A DNA stretch of 64,000 bases from assembly GCA_934120395.1 (NCBI GenBank), contig CAKOTZ010000007.1:1-64000 (forward strand), written 5' to 3'. Source of the stretch: an uncultured Clostridia bacterium (GTDB taxonomy: Bacteria > Bacillota > Clostridia > TANB77 > CAG-508). How positions within the stretch are numbered: the stretch's first letter is position 1; the number at the start of each line of letters is the position of its first letter. The notes under the pieces were generated by a model. The model worked only from the letters and a program-made list of their open reading frames with translations. It did not search any database and was not told where the DNA came from. Of the stretch, positions 8,473 through 15,154 are shown in pieces. The position numbers and the translations under genes were made by a program.

Positions 8473-8502
8473 AAAATCTACCTTTTCGGAGGTAGATTTT
8501 TT
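8473..8502 (+). terminator. Intrinsic terminator between antitoxin repeats and toxin
   Basis: A 10-bp stem (8473-8482 with 8491-8500) with a TTTTCGGA loop and a T run. Terminators at this position in type III systems set the antitoxin-to-toxin ratio. Confidence 0.85.
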
Positions 8503-8520
8503 ACTAGAAATGAGGTAATA

Positions 8521-8988
8521 ATGCAGATAGAAAGTGGAAAATTTTATTTTATAAAAGATGAATTTTTTGATATATTTAAAGAGTACAAATTAATGGCAAA
8601 TAAAGAAAACGGCAATAAAAGACCTTGTTATTTTTGTTTTAATGATACGGAAAATGAAGAAATAATTTGGTTTGTTCCAATATCGAGTAAAGTAGAGAAA
8701 TATAAATCTATATATGAGAATAAGAAAAAGACTAGAAAGAAAGTTTATAACTTTGTTTTCGGAAAAGTATTAGGAAAAGAAAAAACATTTTTAATACAAA
8801 ATATTTTTCCAACAACTGAAGAATATATAGAAAGTAAATACCAAAATAAAATGCAAGATGTAGAGATAACTGAAACTTTGAAAAAAGAAATTATAGAAAC
8901 TTCAATTAATGTTATAAAACTAGCTAAGAAAGGCATTAATATTCCATTTTATGATATAATTGAAATGAAAAAAATATTACTAAAGTAA
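8521..8988 (+). CDS. Type III toxin, CptN/ToxN-like endoribonuclease
   Basis: 155 aa from ATG 8521 (GAGGT site 5 bp upstream); a longer open frame from 8323 runs through the antitoxin repeats and is not credible. Recognisable features of CptN/AbiQ-ToxN relatives are FYFIKDEF at the start, IIWFVPISSKVEKYKSIY (about 40-57), a basic KKKTRKKVYN stretch, VFGKVLGKEKTFLIQNIFP (about 76-94) and a helical C-terminus. These toxins cleave cellular RNA and are held inactive by the repeat RNA encoded upstream; some act in phage abortive infection. Assignment rests on remembered family features plus the repeat-terminator-toxin order. Confidence 0.8.
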   Translation: MQIESGKFYFIKDEFFDIFKEYKLMANKENGNKRPCYFCFNDTENEEIIWFVPISSKVEKYKSIYENKKKTRKKVYNFVFGKVLGKEKTFLIQNIFPTTEEYIESKYQNKMQDVEITETLKKEIIETSINVIKLAKKGINIPFYDIIEMKKILLK

Positions 8989-9004
8989 AATATATATTAT
9001 AATA

Positions 9005-9023
9005 AAAAACACATACGTTAAAA
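9005..9023 (+). repeat. 19-bp direct repeat, right copy
   Basis: Matches 8255-8273 exactly and forms the left part of the hairpin at 9007-9034. The 731 bp between the copies hold the whole toxin-antitoxin module. Confidence 0.65.
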
Positions 9024-9034
9024 CGTATGTGTTT
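9007..9034 (-). terminator. Terminator of the zinc-ribbon gene and probable ancestral spoIIID terminator
   Basis: AAACACATACGTT pairs with its complement (9007-9019 with 9022-9034). On the minus strand it is followed by a T run, so it ends the zinc-ribbon gene; its left half is duplicated directly after the shifted spoIIID stop. Confidence 0.7.
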
Positions 9035-9040
9035 AAAAAA

Positions 9041-9196
9041 TTATTGTTCTCTTCTATTTTGTTTTCTAGCTCTTCTACAGTCAGGGCAACGAACTGGTTC
9101 GTTTTCAAATCCTTTTTCTTTGTAGAATTCTTGTTCACCAACAGTAAAAACAAATTCTTTTCCGCAATCTTTGCAAATTATTGTTTTATCTTCCAT
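9041..9196 (-). CDS. Small zinc-ribbon protein (zf-trcl-like)
   Basis: 51 aa, ATG at 9196 with an AGGAGG site. Two CxxC pairs, ICKDCGKEF near the start and RCPDCRRAR near the end, form a zinc ribbon; FTVGEQEFYKEKGFEN between them is typical of the probable zinc-binding (zf-trcl) family, common in Firmicutes. The tail is rich in Arg and Gln, which could suit nucleic-acid binding. Biological role unknown. It converges with spoIIID and the toxin-antitoxin insert. Confidence 0.85.
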   Translation of the reverse strand: MEDKTIICKDCGKEFVFTVGEQEFYKEKGFENEPVRCPDCRRARKQNRREQ

Positions 9197-9374
9197 TATA
9201 GAGTCCTCCTTTTTAGAATTACTAATTTAATTTTTTTGACCTAATGACCCATTCTAAAAAGAAAGAGAAAGTCTTATTAATTAAATTGACGTTATTGAAA
9301 TAACAACTTAACTATAACATAGAAAATAAAAACTTACAAGAGATTTTTATAAAAATTACAATAAAGAAAGAAAA

Positions 9375-9395
9375 TGGAGGCAAATTATGCCTCCA
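9375..9395 (-). terminator. Terminator of the His/Tyr-rich secreted protein gene
   Basis: An 8-bp stem TGGAGGCA/TGCCTCCA (9375-9382 with 9388-9395), followed on the minus strand by TTTTCTTTCTTT. A near-identical hairpin ends the 10753-11034 gene. Confidence 0.65.
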
Positions 9396-9406
9396 AAGCG
9401 GATGTT

Positions 9407-10081
9407 TTAGTTTTTTTCAATAATAAAATACTTACCATCACGATATGCATGAGAGTTAGGGTAGTTATATTTGATGGTAGAAAGCAATGCTCTAGCTAAT
9501 TTGCTTTCATAAGGTATCATGTGGATGCCGTAAGTTAAATTAGCCATTAAATCACTTGCTACAAAGTCTTCATAATTACCAGAAATTTTTTTGTTCTGAT
9601 AAATTGATGAAAATTTATAAAACATAACCCAGTTAATATTATCTTGACCATAAGCAGCAAGATAAATGTACTCTCCATATAAGCTTTTCATAACGCTTTT
9701 TACTAAATCTAAATCTTTTTCATTAAAATACTGAATAATCTGTACCTTACCTTTAGGTAAATAATCTAGTGTTTTAAATATTTCTTGCTCTTCGGGTTTA
9801 AAGTTATCAACAATAGTTGCAAATTTTTCACTGTATGTTTTGTTAGAGCTTGATGAACTATTAGCAATGGCAGCAATAAGAGCAATGCCTCCAACAGCAA
9901 TCCAGGTATCACGACTACTCCAATGATGATGGTCATTATAGCGATAATGACGATGAGAACCCCAATAACCATCATAATAGTAGTGAGCTTCACTAACTAA
10001 TGCTGGTGTACAGAATACTGTAAGTAAAGTTACAACTAAACTGGAAGCTACTATTTTGTAAAAAGATTTAATCCGTTTCAT
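9407..10081 (-). CDS. Secreted His/Tyr-rich protein of unknown function
   Basis: 224 aa from ATG 10081, chosen because GGAGGG lies 6 bp upstream; the frame is open 16 codons further without a site. An N-terminal signal peptide (MKRIKSFYK, then a hydrophobic core ending near SEA) is followed by a short segment rich in His and Tyr (HYYYDGYWGSHRHYRYND), which could bind metal, then a second hydrophobic helix (TWIAVGGIALIAAIA) and a Ser run. The C-terminal 130 aa have no motif I know. Codon 3 is CGG. The start region resembles that of 10753-11034. Confidence 0.6.
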   Translation of the reverse strand: MKRIKSFYKIVASSLVVTLLTVFCTPALVSEAHYYYDGYWGSHRHYRYNDHHHWSSRDTWIAVGGIALIAAIANSSSSSNKTYSEKFATIVDNFKPEEQEIFKTLDYLPKGKVQIIQYFNEKDLDLVKSVMKSLYGEYIYLAAYGQDNINWVMFYKFSSIYQNKKISGNYEDFVASDLMANLTYGIHMIPYESKLARALLSTIKYNYPNSHAYRDGKYFIIEKN

Positions 10082-10180
10082 TTTCTTTCCCTCCTTAAAA
10101 GTATAAACAGTATATGTCGTAAGGAACATAAAAATTTCTACTAATATTATATACTAAGTTTACAATAATTGCAAGAAGAA

Positions 10181-10209
10181 TTGATTTTTTATGTAAAGTG
10201 TTGTATAAT
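10181..10209 (+). promoter_or_regulatory. Promoter of the 10257 gene
   Basis: TTGATT (10181-10186), 17-bp spacer, TATAAT (10204-10209), about 48 bp before the start codon. Confidence 0.6.
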
Positions 10210-10256
10210 AGAAATATGTTAAAGTTTTATGCACACTTAAGGAGGTTAGCATTATT

Positions 10257-10613
10257 ATGCCAGAAGAAATCAAGTACATTATTCAGCCAGAAAAAATAAT
10301 GGATATGGTGATTAAACAAGAAGAGGAAGAAGCAGTAGGACTTGAAATTGCACGGATAAACATTAAAAAAATGCTAGAAGAATTACCAGAACTTTACAAA
10401 CACGAAGATGCAAAAATCAAAATTATAATTAATGGAACACATGGAAATGTAATTAAGTATGCGTTTAATGCAATCAGGCAAGGTGCTGAATTTAAACTGG
10501 TTAACGCATATTTAAAGGAGGAATTAGAAAAAGTAGACAAAGAGATCCAAGAAATACATGTAATGTATGCTAAGATCGAAGAAAAAATGAAAGTAAATAT
10601 GGGTAAATGCTAA
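10257..10613 (+). CDS. Hypothetical protein, mostly alpha-helical
   Basis: 118 aa, with TAAGGAGG upstream and its own promoter and terminator. The sequence is charged and helical (KIMDMVIKQEEEEAVGLEIA; C-terminal KEELEKVDKEIQEIHVMYAKIEEKMK looks like a coiled coil), with no signal peptide or membrane segment, so it is probably cytoplasmic. I do not recognise a family. It contains an in-frame CGG in IARIN, where a +1 shift would stop translation at once; the helical pattern continues in the 0-frame, so ordinary decoding is more likely here. Confidence 0.55.
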   Translation: MPEEIKYIIQPEKIMDMVIKQEEEEAVGLEIARINIKKMLEELPELYKHEDAKIKIIINGTHGNVIKYAFNAIRQGAEFKLVNAYLKEELEKVDKEIQEIHVMYAKIEEKMKVNMGKC

Positions 10614-10619
10614 TTTTCA

Positions 10620-10655
10620 AAAAAGTGCTTCACAATTGTGAGGTGCTTTTTCTAT
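10620..10655 (+). terminator. Intrinsic terminator
   Basis: A 16-bp stem with G-U pairs (10620-10635 with 10636-10651; the innermost bases form the loop), followed by CTATT. It ends the 10257 gene. Confidence 0.7.
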
Positions 10656-10693
10656 TATATTAGGAATTTGTATTATACAGATATAATAGAAAA

Positions 10694-10713
10694 AGGAGGC
10701 AATTATGCCTCCT
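10694..10713 (-). terminator. Terminator of the 10753 gene
   Basis: AGGAGGCA/TGCCTCCT stem (10694-10701 with 10706-10713), with TTTTCTATT on the minus-strand exit side. Confidence 0.6.
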
Positions 10714-10752
10714 AAATGATTGGTTTGCTATCAAAATAGAACATCATATGGA

Positions 10753-11034
10753 TCAAATACTAATGCCATTGTACCCATGATATATTTTTTCACATCCAGC
10801 ACATATCATAATTAACAGTGGTAAATATAAAATAGTGGGAATAATAAATAAATAATTAATAGTAAATGTAGCGATTAATAATTTTATAAAGATACCGATT
10901 GCGATAAGGTTAATTATAGCTGTTAACACTAAAGGAATTAACGCAATAAAGCCCAACAAAAACATAAGGAGAAATTCGAAAATCATAATGAAATATTTGA
11001 CATAATCGATAAAAAAAGATTTAATCCGTTCCAT
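10753..11034 (-). CDS. Small integral membrane protein of unknown function
   Basis: 93 aa from ATG 11034, chosen for the GGGGAGGG site just upstream; the open frame extends 23 codons further without one. Two or three hydrophobic helices fill most of the protein (FEFLLMFLLGFIALIPLVLTA and YLFIIPTILYLPLLIMICAG). The first codons (MERIKSFF) and leader closely match those of the secreted protein at 9407-10081 (MKRIKSFY), and both use CGG at codon 3, suggesting a shared ancestral 5' end or recombination. No function can be assigned. Confidence 0.5.
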   Translation of the reverse strand: MERIKSFFIDYVKYFIMIFEFLLMFLLGFIALIPLVLTAIINLIAIGIFIKLLIATFTINYLFIIPTILYLPLLIMICAGCEKIYHGYNGISI

Positions 11035-11293
11035 TTTTTTACCCTCCCCAAAAGTAACAATGTATTTAAACAAACTATTATCATTATATATTAAATTTAA
11101 CATAATTACAAGAGCTCAATTATATTTTAATAGCATATATTGAAGCAAATATACTATGAACATTACTATAACATAATGTTTTAAAACGTAATACAACGAT
11201 TTGTTTTATTTTATAATTTTTTTAGCCTAACAGAATACATCATAATATTAGCAAATGTTAAGGGTGGGTATTGATGAAAGGAACTAAAAAAAT

Positions 11294-11536
11294 ATGGAAA
11301 CAAGAATAAGAAATTTAAGAGAAGATAATGATCTTACCCAAAAGCAAATAAGTAAATTTTTGAATATTTCACAAGTGGCATATTCATATTATGAATTAAG
11401 CAGAAGAAATATACCAATAGAATTACTTTGCAAATTAGCAGATTTTTATAATACTAGTGTAGATTACATATTATACAGAACTGATGCAGATACACCTTAT
11501 CCAAGATTTGAAGAAAAACAATTTATAAAATTATAA
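11294..11536 (+). CDS. XRE-family (Cro/C1-type) DNA-binding protein
   Basis: 80 aa. An N-terminal HTH_3 domain spans almost the whole protein: IRNLREDNDLTQKQISKFL, then NISQVAYSYYELSRR as the recognition part, then LCKLADFYNTSVDYIL. The short tail (RTDADTPYPRFEEK) carries no ligand domain. It is probably a homodimeric repressor; its target is unknown. It stands alone between a 190-bp gap and tRNA-Ser. An AAAGGA site precedes the ATG. Confidence 0.85.
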   Translation: METRIRNLREDNDLTQKQISKFLNISQVAYSYYELSRRNIPIELLCKLADFYNTSVDYILYRTDADTPYPRFEEKQFIKL

Positions 11537-11586
11537 ACATACATATTGAAAAAACAAACAAAGTATAGTATTATAAACAAAAATGG

Positions 11587-11675
11587 GGAGACGTATCGAA
11601 GTGGTCATACCGAGCTTGACTCGAAATCAAGTAGCCTGCAAGGGCACGTGGGTTCGAATCCCACCGTCTCCGCCA
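11587..11675 (+). tRNA. tRNA-Ser, anticodon CGA
   Basis: 89 nt including an encoded CCA. Acceptor stem GGAGACG/CGTCTCC with discriminator G; anticodon arm CTTGA-CTCGAAA-TCAAG gives CGA, reading UCG; a long variable arm and the T-loop GGTTCGAATCC mark a class II serine tRNA. Confidence 0.95.
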
Positions 11676-11700
11676 TTAATATAAAAGGATAGGTGATATT

Positions 11701-12963
11701 ATGCAAGATGTAGTAGCAGTTGTATTAGCTGGTGGCAAAGGCACTAGAATGAAATCTAACAAATCAAAATTAGTACATAAAATATATGGAAAAGAAATAG
11801 TTTTAAGATCAGTGGAAAATGCAAAAAAAGCAGGAATAGACGAAATAATTACAATAGTTGGACATTTAAAAGAACAAGTGCAGGAAGTGCTTGGAGATAG
11901 TGTAAAATATGCTTATCAAGAAGAAATGCTTGGGACGGGTCATGCTGTTATGCAAGCAAGAAAATATCTTGAAGGAAAAAAAGGTAAGGTAGTTGTTTTA
12001 AATGGAGATGTTCCAATTTTAAGACCAGAAACAATTAGTACATTAATAGAAAAAAGTAATACAAACAAGGAATATGCTACTTTGCTTACAGCAATTTATG
12101 ACAATCCATTTGGTTATGGAAGAATTATACGTGATGAAGGTGGAAACGTAGAAGGAATTGTTGAAGAAAAAGATGCTACAGAATTGCAAAAAGAAATAAA
12201 AGAAATAAATGCTGGAATATATTGCTTTGATATAGAAGAGTTATTAAAGGCATTAGATGTAATAGACAATAAAAACGCAAGTGGAGAATATTACATTACA
12301 GATGTAATAAAAATTATGAATGACAGAGGATTAAAAACAGGAGCAGTTATAGTAGAAGATAATACAGAAATTTTAGGCGTAAATGATAGAGTTCAACTTG
12401 AAATTGTAACAAAGATTTTAAGAATGCGTATAAATGCCGAACACATGAAAAATGGGGTAACAATAGAAGATAGTTCAAATACATACATTTATGATGATGT
12501 AGAAATAGGGAGAGATACAGTAATACATCCTAATACAACTATTAAGTCAGGCGTAATAATTGGAGAAGAATGTGAAATTGGTCCAAATGCATATATACGT
12601 GAGGGATGTAAACTTGCAAATAAAGTGAAAATTGGAAGTTTTGTTGAGATAAAGAAAGCAATTATAGGAGAGGGTACCAAGGTGCCACATTTATCTTATA
12701 TGGGAGATTGCGAAATTGGTTCTAAAACAAATATTGGTTGTGGAACAATAACATGCAATTATGATGGATTCAAAAAAAGCAAAACTATTATAGGAGAGCA
12801 TAGTTTCATTGGTTCAAATACAAATTTGATAGCACCAGTTACAATTGGAGATAATGCTTTTATTGCAGCAGGTTCAACTATAACAGATGATGTGCCAGAA
12901 TATGCATTAGCGATTGCAAGACAACGACAAACAAACAAGGAAGATTGGAATAGAAAAGATTAA
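11701..12963 (+). CDS. glmU: GlmU, bifunctional GlcNAc-1-P uridyltransferase / GlcN-1-P acetyltransferase
   Basis: 420 aa. The N-terminal nucleotidyltransferase has LAGGKGTRM (9-17), the YQEEMLGTGHA motif and LNGDVPIL. From about residue 240 hexapeptide repeats build a left-handed beta-helix with the acetyltransferase motif GCGTITCNYDG. It makes UDP-GlcNAc for peptidoglycan in the cytoplasm; GlmS, which supplies the pathway, is at 58669-60463. The protein is about 35 aa shorter than the usual 455, mainly at the C-terminus. It stands as a single gene between tRNA-Ser and a strong terminator. Confidence 0.93.
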   Translation: MQDVVAVVLAGGKGTRMKSNKSKLVHKIYGKEIVLRSVENAKKAGIDEIITIVGHLKEQVQEVLGDSVKYAYQEEMLGTGHAVMQARKYLEGKKGKVVVLNGDVPILRPETISTLIEKSNTNKEYATLLTAIYDNPFGYGRIIRDEGGNVEGIVEEKDATELQKEIKEINAGIYCFDIEELLKALDVIDNKNASGEYYITDVIKIMNDRGLKTGAVIVEDNTEILGVNDRVQLEIVTKILRMRINAEHMKNGVTIEDSSNTYIYDDVEIGRDTVIHPNTTIKSGVIIGEECEIGPNAYIREGCKLANKVKIGSFVEIKKAIIGEGTKVPHLSYMGDCEIGSKTNIGCGTITCNYDGFKKSKTIIGEHSFIGSNTNLIAPVTIGDNAFIAAGSTITDDVPEYALAIARQRQTNKEDWNRKD

Positions 12964-12965
12964 TA

Positions 12966-13007
12966 AAAAAACCTAGATTCAAAAATAATCAAGAATCTAG
13001 GTTTTTT
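12966..13007. terminator. Bidirectional terminator between glmU and the holin-like gene
   Basis: A perfect 15-bp stem (12966-12980 with 12993-13007) with A-rich and T-rich flanks. Confidence 0.85.
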
Positions 13008-13019
13008 GTTACATAATTA

Positions 13020-13391
13020 CTACATACCTTGTTGACCAGGAATGATATAGTCAACAATACCATAAATAACAGCGCCTATAATTGCAGCAATCCAAGATAT
13101 TGAATATCCAGCAACAAAAAACTGTGTTAAATAAAGGACTACAGCAGCTAAAATAAAACCTACAAAGCCTTTACCAAATGGATTTGCATGTAAGCCAGTA
13201 AATCTAACAATTAGATAATCCATAACAGTAAGAACAATTGCACCTAAAGCTAAAGCCCAAAAGTTACTTATACTAAAACCAGGGGTGAAAAATGCTGTAA
13301 TAGCTAAAATAACAGCTGCAGCAATAAAACGCCATACCATTTGACCAAAGCTACTCATTGAACTACCAGAGTCAGTTTGATGATTTTCCAT
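13020..13391 (-). CDS. Phage-holin-4 (YvlD-type) family membrane protein
   Basis: 123 aa with four predicted membrane helices: WRFIAAAVILAITAFFTPGF, NFWALALGAIVLTVMDYLI, GFVGFILAAVVLYLTQFFVAG and SWIAAIIGAVIYGIVDYII. The FxxxGF and paired VxDYxI signatures fit the small four-helix membrane family (PF04020) found in many Firmicutes, which is named after holins but is not phage-derived in most genomes. GAGGTT site before the start. Function unproven; it stands alone and converges on glmU. Confidence 0.75.
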   Translation of the reverse strand: MENHQTDSGSSMSSFGQMVWRFIAAAVILAITAFFTPGFSISNFWALALGAIVLTVMDYLIVRFTGLHANPFGKGFVGFILAAVVLYLTQFFVAGYSISWIAAIIGAVIYGIVDYIIPGQQGM

Positions 13392-13614
13392 TTTATTAAC
13401 CTCCTCAATAAGATACTACTTAGCAAGAAAAAGATTAAACAATAATATAAAGGTAACTAAGTAGCAAAATTAATTAGTATACACTTTTATTAATAATATT
13501 ATGAACAAATAGAATTGCTTTATACAAAAATGCATAAAAAATAATTTTATAAGTATAGTTTAAGAAAATTAGCAAAAAATATACTTGTAAAAAATTGAAA
13601 AACAGAGGTGTAAA

Positions 13615-14295
13615 ATGCTAACTACTTTTATTAGAACAGTAATCCTATATTTATTAGTTTTAATAATTATGAGGTTAATGGGAAAAAGAGAAATAGGGCA
13701 ATTGCAACCATTTGAACTTGCAATAGCAATTATGATTGCGGATTTAGCATCTGTACCTATGGCAAATGTGGGGATTCCAATTAGCAATGGAATAGTTCCA
13801 ATTTTAGCGTTACTTGTAATGCACTTGATTATATCTAATTTAAATATGAAAAGTATAAATATAAGAAAATGGATGTGTGGTAAACCAACAATATTAATTT
13901 ATAGAGGTAAAATAGACGAAAAGGCGTTAAAAAAGGAAAAGTTTACAATTAATGAATTGCAAGAGAGATTAAGAGGAAACAATATATTTAATATAGGAGA
14001 TGTCGAATATGCAATATTAGAAACTAGTGGACAGATAACGGTTATACAAAAACCAGATAAAAGAACAACTATACCGGCAGATTTTAACATAATGCCAGAA
14101 TATGAAGGAATTCCTTATGATTTGATTATTGATGGCAAAATAATGCACGAAAATTTAAAAACAATAGGTAAAGATTATAAGTGGTTAAAAAAGCAAGTTG
14201 AAAAATTCAAAATAAGTCCGGAAGAAGCTTTAGTAGTAACTTATGATGGAAAAGGACAAATATTTTGTCAAAAAAAGGAAGGTAATAAAAAATGA
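13615..14295 (+). CDS. DUF421 (YetF-like) membrane protein
   Basis: 226 aa. Two or three N-terminal helices contain the family signature RLMGKREIGQLQPFELAIAI (about 21-40), followed by the cytoplasmic domain with KPTILIYRGKIDEKALKKEK and the DVEYAILETSGQITVIQKP motif. YetF-type proteins are abundant in spore formers, several being sporulation or germination associated; the biochemical role is not settled. It overlaps the next gene by 4 bp, the usual DUF421-DUF4363 pair. Confidence 0.85.
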   Translation: MLTTFIRTVILYLLVLIIMRLMGKREIGQLQPFELAIAIMIADLASVPMANVGIPISNGIVPILALLVMHLIISNLNMKSINIRKWMCGKPTILIYRGKIDEKALKKEKFTINELQERLRGNNIFNIGDVEYAILETSGQITVIQKPDKRTTIPADFNIMPEYEGIPYDLIIDGKIMHENLKTIGKDYKWLKKQVEKFKISPEEALVVTYDGKGQIFCQKKEGNKK

Positions 14296-14678
14296 AAGAT
14301 CTTACAATTATTGTTACTATTTTGGTTGCAGTATTCATAGGAAATAACTATACACAAAATTTATTAAAAAATGATAGTGGAGAGTTAGCTGGTCAATTGG
14401 AAATGCTTAAAGAGGATATAAATGCTAATGAAAAGGATTTTGAAGAACAAAAGGATAGGGCTAATAAAATATATGAAAATTGGGTGAAAAAATCAGAAAA
14501 TTGGTCTGTTCTGATAGACCATCAGGAAATAGATTTAATTGAAAAGGCTATATTGGGAGTAAAATCAGGAATAGAAACAAATGAAACATCAAAGGCAATT
14601 CAAAAGATAGAGGAATCAATTTTTTTAGTTAATCATATACCAGAGAAAGAAAAATTAAATGTAAAAAATATATTTTAG
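14292..14678 (+). CDS. DUF4363 family protein
   Basis: 128 aa. One N-terminal hydrophobic helix (LTIIVTILVAVFIGNNY) anchors a helical extracytoplasmic domain rich in Glu and Lys (EMLKEDINANEKDFEEQ; NWSVLIDHQEIDLIEKAI). The AT-GA overlap with the DUF421 gene implies translational coupling, and the pair is common in spore-forming Clostridia. Function unknown. It is followed by an intrinsic terminator. Confidence 0.8.
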   Translation: MKDLTIIVTILVAVFIGNNYTQNLLKNDSGELAGQLEMLKEDINANEKDFEEQKDRANKIYENWVKKSENWSVLIDHQEIDLIEKAILGVKSGIETNETSKAIQKIEESIFLVNHIPEKEKLNVKNIF

Positions 14679-14685
14679 AAGTTAA

Positions 14686-14727
14686 ATAACTGTTCTATTT
14701 AGAAAAAGCAGAACGGTTATTTTTTTC
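14686..14727 (+). terminator. Intrinsic terminator after DUF421-DUF4363
   Basis: An 11-bp stem with one G-U pair (14686-14696 with 14710-14720), then a T7 run. Confidence 0.75.
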
Positions 14728-14737
14728 TACTATGTTA

Positions 14738-15000
14738 CCGCCTACACAAAAATATATGAAAATTTAGCCGTTCCGTTCTCCAAGGCGCTTGAGAGACAGC
14801 CTTTTCATATTTTGTTGAACACATTCTAAACTTGTGGAGTGAATGACTGTTTCAAGGTCGAACTCACTATTAAATTTTATATATTTTGGCTTTCGGCTAG
14901 TAAGAGGCAGTTTAGTAACTTAAACTTAGCAATGCATTAGCGAGAAGAACAAATATATTTTTGAAATGAGGTTTTCCGTGGGGACCGCTGAGAGCTGTTA
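14738..15000 (+). ncRNA. Possible structured RNA in a 476-bp intergenic region
   Basis: No open frame fits here and the base composition is richer in G and C than the flanks. Helices I can pair: 14754-14762 with 14802-14810 enclosing TCTC-c-AAG/CTT-GAGA (14777-14794); GTG-AGT with ACT-CAC (14834-14840 with 14862-14867); 14879-14886 with 14951-14958 enclosing AGTTTA/TAAACT (14909-14914 with 14921-14926). I do not see the signatures of RNase P, tmRNA, SRP RNA or a clear T-box. The strand is assumed; it could also be decayed sequence. Confidence 0.3.
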
Positions 15001-15027
15001 ATTAAGGTATTTTTTTGTTTTTTATAC

Positions 15028-15056
15028 TTTACAAGTTCAAAATAGTAGTATAAAAT
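15028..15056 (+). promoter_or_regulatory. Promoter of the second pilin/SUMF1 gene
   Basis: TTTACA (15028-15033), 17-bp spacer, TAAAAT (15051-15056), with the same leader as at 110-236. Confidence 0.6.
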
Positions 15057-15154
15057 ACGGTTAACTAATTAACATAGAATTACATAATGTTGCTTGAAGA
15101 TGGATAGGCTAAAATAGTAATTCTGTTAGAAATACAAAGGAAAGAGGTATAAAA

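Larger units (their letters stand above)
8341..8502 (+). ncRNA. Type III antitoxin RNA (CptI/ToxI-like) with 48-nt repeats
   Basis: The predicted transcript from about 8331 contains two complete 48-nt repeats and the start of a third, then a terminator, then the toxin gene: the layout of ToxIN/CptIN/TenpIN systems. In those systems the toxin endoribonuclease cuts the repeat RNA into units that fold into pseudoknots and inhibit it, while leaky termination allows toxin expression. A further small hairpin (8343-8349 with 8352-8358) precedes the repeats. Family assignment comes from architecture and the toxin sequence. Confidence 0.7.

Noticed and set aside
8323..8520. Upstream extension of the toxin reading frame
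   Set aside because: It would translate the antitoxin repeats and terminator; the ATG at 8521 has an RBS and the family-like N-terminus.
9029..9244. Plus-strand open frame over the zinc-ribbon gene
   Set aside because: Shadow of the minus-strand gene 9041-9196; no RBS and Phe/Ser-rich translation.
14970..14996. GTGGGGACCGC resembles the T-box motif
   Set aside because: It does not match TGGNACCGCG exactly, no specifier stem was found, and the downstream gene is not an amino-acid or tRNA-synthetase gene.
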